64,000 bases of DNA. It comes from Chloroflexota bacterium (lineage in GTDB: Bacteria; Chloroflexota; Anaerolineae; Anaerolineales; Anaerolineaceae). Every line of letters begins with the position of its first letter. Positions within the stretch are counted from its first letter, which is position 1. Positions 33,674 to 43,344 of this stretch are shown here, piece after piece. Location: NCBI GenBank assembly GCA_004347695.1, contig SLTK01000007.1, positions 970,823 to 1,034,822 of the forward strand, in the 5' to 3' direction. A model generated the notes under the pieces. That model made no database searches and was not told the origin of the DNA. It worked only from the letters and a program-made list of their open reading frames with translations. The position numbers were made by a program, and so were the translations under genes.

Positions 33674-36600
33674 ATGATGCGCGGAATAATTAACTCAAGT
33701 ATTAGCTTCCGCTTTCTGGTCGTTATCATCGCAGCGGTTTTGCTTGTTTTTGGCATTAATCAAATGGCGAATATGCCGGTTGATATGATGCCGGAAATCT
33801 CACCTCCTTATGTCGAGATACAAACTGAGGCGCTGGGGCTTTCGGCTAAAGAGGTCGAGCAAATGATCACCATGCCTATGGAGCAGGATTTGCTCGCTGG
33901 TGTGGCCTGGCTCGACGTCATCCGTTCCGAATCGGTGCCGGGACTATCGAGCGTGCTGATATATTTTGAGCCGGGGACTGATCTTTTCCAGGCACGGCAA
34001 ATGGTGGCGGAGCGGTTGTCACAGGCAGCTGTAGGCTTGCCGCATGTTTCCAAACCGCCAACCATGATCCAGCCTCTATCCACGGCCAGTCGATTTATGA
34101 TCGTCGGGTTATCATCCTCCGAATTGTCATTAATTCAGATGTCTGTCCTGGCCCGATGGACGATCGCCCCGCGCCTGATGGGCGTTCCGGGGGTGGCGCA
34201 TGTTTCCGTATGGGGCAACCGCGACCGCCAGTTGCAGGTCCAGGTTGATCCAGATCGATTAAGAGCACGAAATGTAACCCTCGAACAGGTGGTGGAAACG
34301 ACCGGCAATGCACTCTGGGTGTCTTCCCTCAGCTACCTGGAAGCATCCACTCCGGGAACCGGTGGTTTTATCGATACCCCCAATCAACGTCTGAGTATTT
34401 GGCACGTGTTGCCTATTACTTCCGCGGAAGAACTGGCGCAGGTGCCCATCGAAGGCACAAAGTCGTTATTGCTTTCGGATATCGCTGATGTCGTCGAGGA
34501 TCATCAGCCGTTAATCGGTGATGCCGTGGTTAACGACAATCCCAATTTAATGTTGGTGGTTGAAAAACTACCTGGAACGAATACGCTGCAAGTTACCCGG
34601 GATGTGGAAAGAGCGCTTGACTTGATACGGCCTGGTTTCACGGCAATTGACTTTGACGCCAGTATTTTCCGACCGGCAACCTTTATTGAAATGGCGATCG
34701 CCAACCTAACCCAAACATTGGTTATTGCAGCAATACTCATCCTCGTGCTGCTGGGTCTGTTCCTTTATAGTTGGCGAGCAGTGTTGGTTGGTTTGGCGTC
34801 TATTGCCTTTTCCATGGTCGCGGCGCTATATGTATTGTATCTACGAGGCGAAACCCTCAATGCCATGGTTTTAGCCGGCCTTGTGGTCGCGCTTGGTGTC
34901 ATTATTGATGAGGCGGTGGTTGAAAGCGATATCATCGTACGCCGCCTGATTCAAAACAGGCATATGGAAGAACCGCTCAGCACGGTCGAGGTGGTTCGTG
35001 AGAGCCTGGCTGAGGTTCACGGTTCAACCATCTTTTCAACGCTAATCATGTTGCTCTTGGTGGTACCCATCTTCTTCATAAGGGGAGTAACCGGATCCTT
35101 ATACCAGGCAACTGCAGTATCTTATTTGTTAGCTGTCTTGGCAGCCCTGGTGACAGGACTCATCGTCATCCCGGCGTTTAGTTTAATCTTCTTCGCGAAC
35201 AATCAACCGGTAAAACGCTTTTCACCCATATCGGTATGGTTCACGAATAGCTACAGCCGTTTCGTTTTGCGCAGTCTCTCTAAACCAAATGCAATCTTTG
35301 CGATTGCAATCATCCTGGTTCTGGTTGTGGCTGTATCCGTCCCCTTGTTCGGTTACCCCCAGGAGCTGCCTACCATGCGAGAACCTTATGTGCAGGTGAG
35401 CCTGGAGGCTGCACCCGGAACATCGCACCAGGCAATGGACCGCATTGTGTCGCTGGTCAGCAGCGACCTCCGCAGCATCCCGGGAGTTCTAAATGTTGGC
35501 GCCCACGTCGGCCGGGCCGTCTTTGGCGATCAGGTGGTCGGGATCAATTCAGCGCAACTCTGGGTGCAAATTGCCTCTGATGGCAATTACACCTCTACGG
35601 TAGGCGCAATTGAGGATCTTACCAGCGGTTACACTGGTGTAAAGATGGATGTTCATACCTATACTGATCAGGTACTGAACCAACCGCATTTCACAACCTC
35701 TGAAACAATGACCCTGAGGGTTTTTGGCGAGGAGCAGGATGTATTGCGCAGTGAAGCGGAAAAACTTCAATCTTTAATAGCCTCTATTGAAGGCGTTTCT
35801 GATGCTCAAGTTATCTACCCGGCGGTTGAACCGACGATAGAAATCGAGGTCAATCTCCCGGTTGCTCAAAAATATGGCATCAAACCGGGGGATGTGCGCC
35901 GAACAGCAGCCTCACTGTTCTCAGGTATTCAAGTTGGTAGCCTCTTCGAAGAACAAAAGATATTTGATGTGGTCGTCTGGAGCACACCAGAGACGCGTGA
36001 CAGCATTTCCGATATCCGAAATTTGATGATCGATACACCATCTGGCGGACAGGTACGCCTGGGTGAACTGGCGGATGTTCGTATGGTGGCCTCTCCAACC
36101 GTGATCAAGCGAGAAGCTGTGTCGCCGTACATGGATGTGTATTTCACTGTAGCAGCACGTGATGCACAGGCTGTTGTAACCGAAATCAATGCAACCCTGC
36201 AAAATTACCTCTTCCCATTGGAATATCACGCCGAGGTAATGGGTGATTACTCGAGCCGGCTGTTATCACAGCAGCAGCTCCTGATATCCGGGCTGGTCGT
36301 GCTGATTGGCATTTTCCTTCTGGTGCAGGCAGCCACCCGTAACTGGCGGCTGGCAATTGCGCTCTTACTGAGCTTGCCGGCAGCAGTATCCGGAGGGATC
36401 CTGGCAACTGTCATATCGGGAAAGCAGATTTCTCTCCTAAGTATGTTTGGCATGCTGGCGATCGTTGGAATTTGCTTGCGATCAGTAATTTTGTTGATCA
36501 ACCGGTGCCAGGCGCTGGCGAAGAAGGGGGAGATAACCACCGAGTTGGTCGTGCTTGGGTCAAGTGAACGCTTTACGCCATGGCTTATGACCCTGCTGAT

Positions 36601-36808
36601 GACCGCATCGGTCTTCATGCTCATCATCATTTTTGGTAACGCCCCTGGGCATGAAATTTTATTACCCATTGCAGTGTCAGCCGTTGGCAGTCTGGTCACA
36701 ACCACTTTATATATCTTGCTCATCGTGCCAGCGTTGTACCTGCGTTTCGGCACTTACCAGGAATCTGAATTGGAACTCACCCAAGAACCGGTCCCTAATT
36801 ATGGCTAG
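33674..36808 (+). CDS. RND efflux transporter, CusA/CzcA-like (first copy)
   Basis: 1044-residue inner-membrane pump with 12 helices and two large extracytoplasmic loops. It begins with [20 protein letters not shown], then [33 protein letters not shown], the usual porter entry. The helix 4 proton-relay position reads [16 protein letters not shown]: Asp-Glu in place of the Asp-Asp of most pumps. The helix 10 position [12 protein letters not shown] lacks the usual Asn-Gly. AGGAGG precedes the ATG. The pump lies upstream of an ABC exporter and, further on, a second RND copy and a short adaptor. Substrate unknown. Confidence 0.9.
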   Translation: MMRGIINSSISFRFLVVIIAAVLLVFGINQMANMPVDMMPEISPPYVEIQTEALGLSAKEVEQMITMPMEQDLLAGVAWLDVIRSESVPGLSSVLIYFEPGTDLFQARQMVAERLSQAAVGLPHVSKPPTMIQPLSTASRFMIVGLSSSELSLIQMSVLARWTIAPRLMGVPGVAHVSVWGNRDRQLQVQVDPDRLRARNVTLEQVVETTGNALWVSSLSYLEASTPGTGGFIDTPNQRLSIWHVLPITSAEELAQVPIEGTKSLLLSDIADVVEDHQPLIGDAVVNDNPNLMLVVEKLPGTNTLQVTRDVERALDLIRPGFTAIDFDASIFRPATFIEMAIANLTQTLVIAAILILVLLGLFLYSWRAVLVGLASIAFSMVAALYVLYLRGETLNAMVLAGLVVALGVIIDEAVVESDIIVRRLIQNRHMEEPLSTVEVVRESLAEVHGSTIFSTLIMLLLVVPIFFIRGVTGSLYQATAVSYLLAVLAALVTGLIVIPAFSLIFFANNQPVKRFSPISVWFTNSYSRFVLRSLSKPNAIFAIAIILVLVVAVSVPLFGYPQELPTMREPYVQVSLEAAPGTSHQAMDRIVSLVSSDLRSIPGVLNVGAHVGRAVFGDQVVGINSAQLWVQIASDGNYTSTVGAIEDLTSGYTGVKMDVHTYTDQVLNQPHFTTSETMTLRVFGEEQDVLRSEAEKLQSLIASIEGVSDAQVIYPAVEPTIEIEVNLPVAQKYGIKPGDVRRTAASLFSGIQVGSLFEEQKIFDVVVWSTPETRDSISDIRNLMIDTPSGGQVRLGELADVRMVASPTVIKREAVSPYMDVYFTVAARDAQAVVTEINATLQNYLFPLEYHAEVMGDYSSRLLSQQQLLISGLVVLIGIFLLVQAATRNWRLAIALLLSLPAAVSGGILATVISGKQISLLSMFGMLAIVGICLRSVILLINRCQALAKKGEITTELVVLGSSERFTPWLMTLLMTASVFMLIIIFGNAPGHEILLPIAVSAVGSLVTTTLYILLIVPALYLRFGTYQESELELTQEPVPNYG

Positions 36809-36864
36809 CGTATTGAAAGCAACACTCATGACTGGCGATTGCTCTCATAAAACCGGAGTCACTT

Positions 36865-37869
36865 ATGAAGTCAAATAACAACCACACTGCTGCCCCAAAG
36901 GACCAAAGAGAGGTTTTGGTGGTAGAAGGCATTCAAAAAATGTACGGGAACCGGAGAGCACTGAAAGGCTTAACGTTTACACTGCTTGCCGGACGTGTGA
37001 TGGGTTTTCTTGGACCGAATGGAGCCGGAAAAACAACTTCGATTCGCATTCTAACAACCATTATGGAACCTGACGCCGGTCACTTTACGGTGGACGGGAT
37101 CGAATTTGATCAGCCGGAAAAAATCCGTCGCAAGATCGGAGTGCTGCCAGAAAACCTTGGATTCCCGCGCCAAATGACGGCGGTTGAATATTTGGTTTAT
37201 TTTGGGCAACTATACGGCCTTCCGCCGCAGTCAGCCAAAACGAACGCAATGAGGTTGTTGAATGTGGTCGGGTTGGAGAACAGGACAAAATCCCTGATCA
37301 GCAGTTTCAGCCATGGCATGCGCCAGCGGCTTGGTATTGCACGCGCATTGGTCAACAACCCTGTAGTTGTCTTTCTGGATGAGCCCACACTTGGCCTGGA
37401 CCCGCGCGGGCAGCAGGAACTGCTGCTTCTCATTCAGCGAATTGCCCGCGAGCATCAGACTGGCGTTATATTGTGCAGCCACATGCTGTCAGAGATTGAG
37501 GGGATTTGTGATGATGTCATCATCCTTTCCTCTGGGCAGGTGGTAGCTCAAGGTGCTGTAAATAGTGTCATTGGCGATATCCAGCGCAACATTGCCAGAG
37601 TGCGTGTGCCGCCAGAAAACGTGGACACCTCTCTTGAGCTTTTGAGTGCCATACCGAACGTTTTCAAGGTTTCCTCTGATCCCCAAATGCGGGGATGGTT
37701 GTCCGTCGAGTTGGCCGATTTTATTGCAGCCGATTCCCAAAGCGGCAATTTACGAAACGCTATTCTCAAGGTTTTGATTCAATCCGAAATCCCAGTCTTG
37801 AGCTACGAGGCCGAAGGCGGCCGGTTGCAAGATGTATTTCTTCAACTCACCGAGGAGGTCATTAAATGA
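36865..37869 (+). CDS. ABC transporter ATP-binding protein (exporter type)
   Basis: 334-residue ATPase. Walker A GPNGAGKTT, Q-loop region ENLGFPRQMTAVEYLVYFG, signature SFSHGMRQRLGIARAL, Walker B VVFLDEPTLGLDPRG and the switch His in ILCSHMLSEIEG. A C-terminal extension of about 80 residues follows (DIQRNIARVRVPPENVDTSLELL onward), as in exporters of the Nod/DrrA and NatA type. It works with the membrane protein at 37866, whose start overlaps its stop by 4 nt. Confidence 0.92.
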   Translation: MKSNNNHTAAPKDQREVLVVEGIQKMYGNRRALKGLTFTLLAGRVMGFLGPNGAGKTTSIRILTTIMEPDAGHFTVDGIEFDQPEKIRRKIGVLPENLGFPRQMTAVEYLVYFGQLYGLPPQSAKTNAMRLLNVVGLENRTKSLISSFSHGMRQRLGIARALVNNPVVVFLDEPTLGLDPRGQQELLLLIQRIAREHQTGVILCSHMLSEIEGICDDVIILSSGQVVAQGAVNSVIGDIQRNIARVRVPPENVDTSLELLSAIPNVFKVSSDPQMRGWLSVELADFIAADSQSGNLRNAILKVLIQSEIPVLSYEAEGGRLQDVFLQLTEEVIK

Positions 37870-39299
37870 GCACGACCTCTGTTGTCGAAAAAGACGCACA
37901 GGAACGTATGGTTGACCAGGCCGCTGAAAAAGGTCGTAGCCGCCCTGTCTGGTGGCTGGTGTTTATTCGCGAATTGGCGGATCTATGGATCGGTGGCAAG
38001 GCGCTGAATATGATTTTGATCTACAGCGTCTTGATGGGGATCATGGTCTATGTCTACTCGTACAACAGCGAGTTGAGCTTAATTCCACCCAAAGAGATGG
38101 TGTACGAGATGCTCAAGAATGCCATGGCGGTCAGCCTATTCATCGGCCTGGTTATCGGTGCTGACATGCTGAGCGGAGAGCGGGAACGCAACACGCTTGA
38201 GTCGTTGCTGCTCACGCCTGCTAAACGAGGCCAAATCGTCTTCGGAAAATTTCTGGCCGGCATTTCTCCCTGGCCGGCGGCACTTCTTATTGCCATTCCT
38301 TATTTGATTGTCGTTTCCCAGGGTGATGAAGTCCTGGGCCCTGCAATCTTATGGGGTGCAATTACTGGCAGCATCCTCGTACCTGCCTATACCGGTCTTG
38401 GCATGCTGGTGAGTTTCTGGTCAAGCAGCAACAAGGTCAGCTATTTTGTCAGCCTTGGAGTCTACATCCTGTTTCTAGTGCCGGCCCAGTTGCCGGGACG
38501 GGCGCAAACCGGGGCTGCAGGACAATTCCTGCAGTGGGTGAACCCGCTGGCAGCGGTAAACCATTTCCTATCGAAGCATCTGGTGAATTACCGAACAATA
38601 GCCGAATTTTGGACCTGGCTTATCTCCCCCGTGGCGTTTGCAGCGCTCGTCCTGGGATTGTTATTCGTTATTGCCGGACCAGGCCTGCGACTTGAAGCTG
38701 GCAGGAGCATAAAATTCCTGAAACGATTGGGCTCGCGAACCAGCACTGTGATCATCCTATTAGCCATTCTAATAACGAGTGTCTACCCGGCGATGGCATT
38801 TCAAACCGGTAATACTCAGGCGGAGAATTTATCCATCACCATAGATTTGGATACCGCAATTGTAAAAACTGGAGATAAAGTGGAGTTCAATACCGTCGTG
38901 ACGAACCTTGGAAGCAGCCCATCGCTGCCGCTAATTGTCGCGATGAACATCATCAACCTCAACGCCCAGGGGGATGTGGTTGATCCGGAAGACTGGTCGC
39001 CGCAGCGGACGCAGTACAGCGAGTCGTTGGCACCAGGCGGATCGATTTCTCATGCCTGGATCATCAACACCATCCTGGATGGTGATTACATGGTGTATAT
39101 GGTCCTTATCCCGGCACCAGGCAGTGTGGATGCTACCAGCCATCCGGTTGCCAGCCCGGGGATACACCTGACCGTAACTCAATTTACTCGACTAAACCCC
39201 GGTGGAGTCTTACCTTATGCCATTGGTGGTCCTGTAGTTGTACTTATCGGGATTTTGGTCCTTTATCGAATACGCAGGAAGCAGGTCGATAATGATTAA
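37866..39299 (+). CDS. ABC-2-type exporter permease with extracytoplasmic Ig-like domain
   Basis: 477-residue membrane partner of the ATPase. N-terminal ABC-2 part: an early helix, then MLSGERERNTLESLLLTPAKRGQIVFGKFLAG, the characteristic cytoplasmic segment, and several helices to about residue 275. A further helix (TVIILLAILITSVYPAMAF, near 295) leads to about 130 extracytoplasmic residues (LSITIDLDTAIVKTGDKVEFNTVVTNLG), which look like a CARDB/NEW3-type beta sandwich, and a last helix near the C-terminus. The fused beta-sandwich domain suggests contact with a periplasmic or surface partner. Its stop overlaps the ORF leading to the adaptor. Confidence 0.82.
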   Translation: MSTTSVVEKDAQERMVDQAAEKGRSRPVWWLVFIRELADLWIGGKALNMILIYSVLMGIMVYVYSYNSELSLIPPKEMVYEMLKNAMAVSLFIGLVIGADMLSGERERNTLESLLLTPAKRGQIVFGKFLAGISPWPAALLIAIPYLIVVSQGDEVLGPAILWGAITGSILVPAYTGLGMLVSFWSSSNKVSYFVSLGVYILFLVPAQLPGRAQTGAAGQFLQWVNPLAAVNHFLSKHLVNYRTIAEFWTWLISPVAFAALVLGLLFVIAGPGLRLEAGRSIKFLKRLGSRTSTVIILLAILITSVYPAMAFQTGNTQAENLSITIDLDTAIVKTGDKVEFNTVVTNLGSSPSLPLIVAMNIINLNAQGDVVDPEDWSPQRTQYSESLAPGGSISHAWIINTILDGDYMVYMVLIPAPGSVDATSHPVASPGIHLTVTQFTRLNPGGVLPYAIGGPVVVLIGILVLYRIRRKQVDND

Positions 39300-39339
39300 A
39301 AGTTCATCCTTGTTTGAGGTTATGAGAAAGGACGCAGAT

Positions 39340-40098
39340 ATGAAGACCCTTTTTCTTCGTTTCGTGATCTTTGCAGCACTGACAAGTGTTGCATTGGTCG
39401 GATGTTCGCCCAAGGCGACCGCTTCGGAAAAAGTTCTTCCAGCAACGCTGGAGGAAATTGAGGGGTCCGAGTTCAAGCGGGTCGTTCTGACGGAAAAAGC
39501 CGCAGGCCGTATCAGCATCCAGACTGCCATGGTGGATGAGGCCACGGTTGATCGCAAATTAAGGGTCGCCGGTGAGGTAATCTCGCCAATGTCCACCGGG
39601 ACAGGTGCGAATGCTCCTGCTTATATTCGAGTTCGGCTGACTGCTGGCGGGGCACAGGAAGTTGATCGGGCCAAGCAGGCCTTTATCATCCCGCTGACCG
39701 GTGCTGCGGATGCAAAGTCATATTCCGCAAAATCGGTTTTGGTCGAGGGACTGGTTGATGACATTGAAGATGAAGATGATCTGGATGATCTTTACCTTGA
39801 AATCGAGGATGATGATTATGATCTGACAGTTGGCGAGCGTGTCTTTGTTGATTTTTCCCTTGCCAGCGGTCAGGTGCAGCGCATGGTCATTCCCTATTCG
39901 GCTGTGATCTACGGCGTAAATGGTGAAACATGGGTATACATCAATCCCGAACCACTCGTCTATGTGCGCCAGCCGATTGTGATCGATTATATCGATGGAG
40001 ACCAGGTGTATTTGGTCGAGGGCCCAGAGACGGGTTCAACGGTAGTGACTATGGGCGTGGCGGAGTTATTCGGAGCCGAAACTGGAGTATCCAAATAA
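39340..40098 (+). CDS. Short lipoprotein of the RND membrane-fusion (adaptor) family
   Basis: 252 residues, against about 350-400 for typical adaptors. Signal peptide and lipobox ALVGC. The start FKRVVLTEKAAGRISIQTAMVDEATVDRKLRVAGEV and the end AVIYGVNGETWVYINPEPLVYVRQPIV with VTMGVAELFGAETGV are the normal first and last beta parts of HlyD/CusB-type adaptors. The middle, where a coiled-coil hairpin and lipoyl domain should be, is replaced by about 60 residues with a strongly acidic tract (DDIEDEDDLDDLYLEIEDD, near residues 140-160). I take the ATG at 39340 with AAAGGACG before it; an ATG at 39292 overlaps the permease end and would disturb the signal peptide. Confidence 0.75.
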   Translation: MKTLFLRFVIFAALTSVALVGCSPKATASEKVLPATLEEIEGSEFKRVVLTEKAAGRISIQTAMVDEATVDRKLRVAGEVISPMSTGTGANAPAYIRVRLTAGGAQEVDRAKQAFIIPLTGAADAKSYSAKSVLVEGLVDDIEDEDDLDDLYLEIEDDDYDLTVGERVFVDFSLASGQVQRMVIPYSAVIYGVNGETWVYINPEPLVYVRQPIVIDYIDGDQVYLVEGPETGSTVVTMGVAELFGAETGVSK

Positions 40099-40116
40099 CC
40101 GTTCGGGAGGTATCTC

Positions 40117-43100
40117 ATGCGCTGGATCGTAGCAAATAGCCTGCGATTTCGTTACCTGATTGTTTTTGCCGCAGCAGCCATGCTGTTTATCGGTATTGTC
40201 CAATTGAGCAACTCGGCTGTGGATGTCTTCCCTGAATTTGCGCCGCCTAAGGTGGAAATCCAGACATTCTCCCTTGGCCTCTCTGCCGCCGCGGTTGAGG
40301 AGTTGGTCACTGTGCCGCTTGAACAGGCGTTAAACGGCCTGCCCGGATTGGATGTAATGCGCTCAAGATCGGTGCCGGATCTTTCTGCAATCGTGCTCAT
40401 CTTTGAGCCTGAAACCGATTTGATCTTAGCCCGCCAATTGGTGCAAGAGCGTATTTCAGCGGTTTATTCATCTCTCCCGACCTGGGCTGCGCCCCCAGTG
40501 ATCATCCAGCCACTGTCATCGACCAGCCGGGTGATGAAGATTGGCATTTCATCGGATGAGGTCGATATGATGGATCTTTCGATGATTGCCTACTGGAAGA
40601 TCCGGGCCAGGCTGCTGGACGTCCCTGGGGTGGCAAATGCGCCGATTTGGGGTGAGCGTATTAAGATGCCTCAGGTGCAGGTTGATCCTGGCAAAATGCA
40701 GGCCTATGACGTCGCGCTAAATGAGGTCATGGATTCCACCGCAGACGCCCTGGATGTAGGCCTGTTGATGTATTCCGAGGGGTCTGTAATTGGCACTGGC
40801 GGCTTTATTGATACACCCAACCAGCGCATTGGACTACAAACGGTGCTTCCCATCCTGGAGCCGGCTGGATTGGCTCAAGTACCAATTTACAACCGGTACA
40901 AAAATGACGGCAATCCATTGTTGTTGAGCGACATTGGAAACGTTGTCTGGGACACCTGGCCGCTGTTTGGCGATGCAGTTATCAACGACGGTGAAGGTTT
41001 GATGATGATTGTTGAAAAACTGCCCTGGGCCAACACCCTTGAAGTCACCCGCGGTGTTGAAGAAGCCATCGCCGAGATGAAGCCGGGACTGAGGGACATT
41101 GATATTGACACCACCATTTTCCGCCCCGCTACATTTATTGAACAATCCATTAGTAATCTCACCGAATCCCTGCTGATCGGCGCTTTTCTGGTCGTCCTGG
41201 TTCTACTGTTTTTCCTGTTTGAGTGGCGGGTAGCATTAATCAGCGCAACGATCATTCCGCTATCTTTGATGGCTTCGCTGCTGGTACTCAATTTACGGGG
41301 TGTAACCATCAACGTGATGACCCTGGCTGGTTTGGCAATCGCCATTGGCGCGGTAGTAGATGATGCCATCGTGGATGTCGAGAATATTGTGCGCCGGTTA
41401 CGGCGGCTGCGCAAAGAGGGCAGCACCCTTTCAACCGCGAGGATTGTTTTAGATGCGTCCATTGAGGTGCGCGGGGCAATTGTTTATGCGTCGTTGATAG
41501 AAATTTCCGCCCTGCTGCCCGTTTTCTTCCTGGAGGGACTTTCCGGCGCGTTCTTTAAACCACTTGCAACAGCTTACATTGTCGCAGGTCTGGTCTCGCC
41601 GCTAATTGCATTAACCGTTACGCCAGCGATGGTGCTGATCTTAATGCAGAATGCGCCGATCGAGCACCGTGAATCCCCCATCATCCCTTGGCTGCATCGG
41701 ATCTATGATCGCGTCTTGAGTGCAACTTTACGTTCTCCTGGATTCGCCTATGGCACTGCCACCGTTATCGTTTTAGCGGGAATGATCGTTACACCGTCCC
41801 TCGGCTCAGAGCTTTTACCTTCTTTTAAAGAGCGTGACTTTCTGATGCACTGGATCACTAAACCCGGCACCTCTCATCCTGAAATGTGGCGCATCACCGC
41901 GCAGGCTTGTCGTGAGTTGTTAACCATTGACGGCGTTCGCAATTGCGGCTCTCATATTGGCCAGGCATTGCTGGCAGATGAGCCGTACGGTGTTTACTTC
42001 ACTGAGAACTGGATCAGTATTGATCCGGCGGTTGATTATGATGACACGCTTGCCAAAGTCCAGGAAACCGTGGATGGTTACCCTGGCCTGGTTCGCGACG
42101 TGCAAACCTACCTGAAGGAAAGGATTCGTGAGGTTTTGACCGGTTCCAGCGATACAGTGGTAATCCGCATCTATGGACCTGACCTTGAAGTGTTGCGTGA
42201 AAAAGCGGATGAGGTGTTAGCCGCCATGGAAGGGATTCCCGGTATAGTGGATTTGAAGAAGGAATTACATGCCGACATGCCGCAAGTTAATATTGAAGCT
42301 GATTTGTTGGCGTCGCAGCGGTATGGGTTAAAACCAGGTGAAATTCGGCGTGCGACAGCCTTTTTGCTGCAAGGTGAAGAGGTGGGCGACATCTTTGTGG
42401 GCGGCAAGACTTATGATGTGAACGTTTGGAGCACTCCCGAAACTCGCGACAGCCTGTATGACATTCAGAATTTACTGATTGACACCCCCGATGGCGGGCG
42501 GGTTCGTCTTGCGGATGTTGCAAGTGTGCAAATGGTCCCGTCCCCCAACGTGATCGAACGGGAAGGCCAGTCGCGGAAGATCGATGTATCGGCTAACGTG
42601 CGCGATCGCGACCTGGGCTCAGTTGCCAGAGATGTAGAGGCTGTTTTGCAGACGGTACCTTTCCCACTGGAATATCATGCTGAGGTACTGGGTGAATTTG
42701 CCGAGCGCCAGGCAGCCCAGAATCGCATCTTCCTCACAGGCATCTTTGCCTTGATCGCGATCTTCATTCTGCTGCAAACCTCGTTCAATAATTGGCGCCT
42801 GGCCACCCTTACCTTCTTTACCCTGCCCTGGGCATTGGTAGGCGGTCTGCTGGCAGCCTTCCTTGGGAATAAGGGTGTCCTTTCGCTGGGTTCGTTGGTA
42901 GGGCTGTTGACTATACTGGGCATCGCCACCCGCAACGGTATCATGATGATTAGCCATTTCCAGCACCTGGAAAATGAGGAAGGCGAAGCCTTTGGGCCGG
43001 AGCTGGTCAAACGCGGCGCGCGGGAAAGAATTGCGCCGATCATGATGACTGCATTAACTACCGGCCTGGCTTTGGTCCCCCTGGTGATTGCAGGCAACAT

Positions 43101-43254
43101 CCCAGGTCAGGAGATAGAGCACCCTATGGCAATCGTGATTCTGGGTGGATTGGTCACATCGACATTGCTGAACCTGTTGGTTGTACCGACCCTTTACTTG
43201 AAATTTGGCAAGAGCCGGAAACATCTCGCGCAGATGGATCGTTCAATGGCATGA
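40117..43254 (+). CDS. RND efflux transporter, CusA/CzcA-like (second copy)
   Basis: 1045-residue pump related to the one at 33674 throughout. Entry region VDVFPEFAPPKVEIQTFSLGLSAAAVEELVTVP. Helix 4 has the usual pair, GAVVDDAIVDVENIVRRL, and helix 10 reads GIATRNGIMMISH as in heavy-metal RND pumps. So this copy keeps the residues changed in the first copy. The porter-loop [14 protein letters not shown] is shared by both copies. GGGAGG precedes the ATG. It follows the adaptor by 18 bp. The methionines of copper-exporting CusA cannot be assigned by eye. Confidence 0.92.
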   Translation: MRWIVANSLRFRYLIVFAAAAMLFIGIVQLSNSAVDVFPEFAPPKVEIQTFSLGLSAAAVEELVTVPLEQALNGLPGLDVMRSRSVPDLSAIVLIFEPETDLILARQLVQERISAVYSSLPTWAAPPVIIQPLSSTSRVMKIGISSDEVDMMDLSMIAYWKIRARLLDVPGVANAPIWGERIKMPQVQVDPGKMQAYDVALNEVMDSTADALDVGLLMYSEGSVIGTGGFIDTPNQRIGLQTVLPILEPAGLAQVPIYNRYKNDGNPLLLSDIGNVVWDTWPLFGDAVINDGEGLMMIVEKLPWANTLEVTRGVEEAIAEMKPGLRDIDIDTTIFRPATFIEQSISNLTESLLIGAFLVVLVLLFFLFEWRVALISATIIPLSLMASLLVLNLRGVTINVMTLAGLAIAIGAVVDDAIVDVENIVRRLRRLRKEGSTLSTARIVLDASIEVRGAIVYASLIEISALLPVFFLEGLSGAFFKPLATAYIVAGLVSPLIALTVTPAMVLILMQNAPIEHRESPIIPWLHRIYDRVLSATLRSPGFAYGTATVIVLAGMIVTPSLGSELLPSFKERDFLMHWITKPGTSHPEMWRITAQACRELLTIDGVRNCGSHIGQALLADEPYGVYFTENWISIDPAVDYDDTLAKVQETVDGYPGLVRDVQTYLKERIREVLTGSSDTVVIRIYGPDLEVLREKADEVLAAMEGIPGIVDLKKELHADMPQVNIEADLLASQRYGLKPGEIRRATAFLLQGEEVGDIFVGGKTYDVNVWSTPETRDSLYDIQNLLIDTPDGGRVRLADVASVQMVPSPNVIEREGQSRKIDVSANVRDRDLGSVARDVEAVLQTVPFPLEYHAEVLGEFAERQAAQNRIFLTGIFALIAIFILLQTSFNNWRLATLTFFTLPWALVGGLLAAFLGNKGVLSLGSLVGLLTILGIATRNGIMMISHFQHLENEEGEAFGPELVKRGARERIAPIMMTALTTGLALVPLVIAGNIPGQEIEHPMAIVILGGLVTSTLLNLLVVPTLYLKFGKSRKHLAQMDRSMA

Positions 43255-43344
43255 GCCATTCGGATTCGCAATCGAGTGCAGCGGTGCGAAAATGATTTCA
43301 AAAATTCCTTGCGCCGCTGCCTTGATTAAGCAGGAGGTTTAGGC

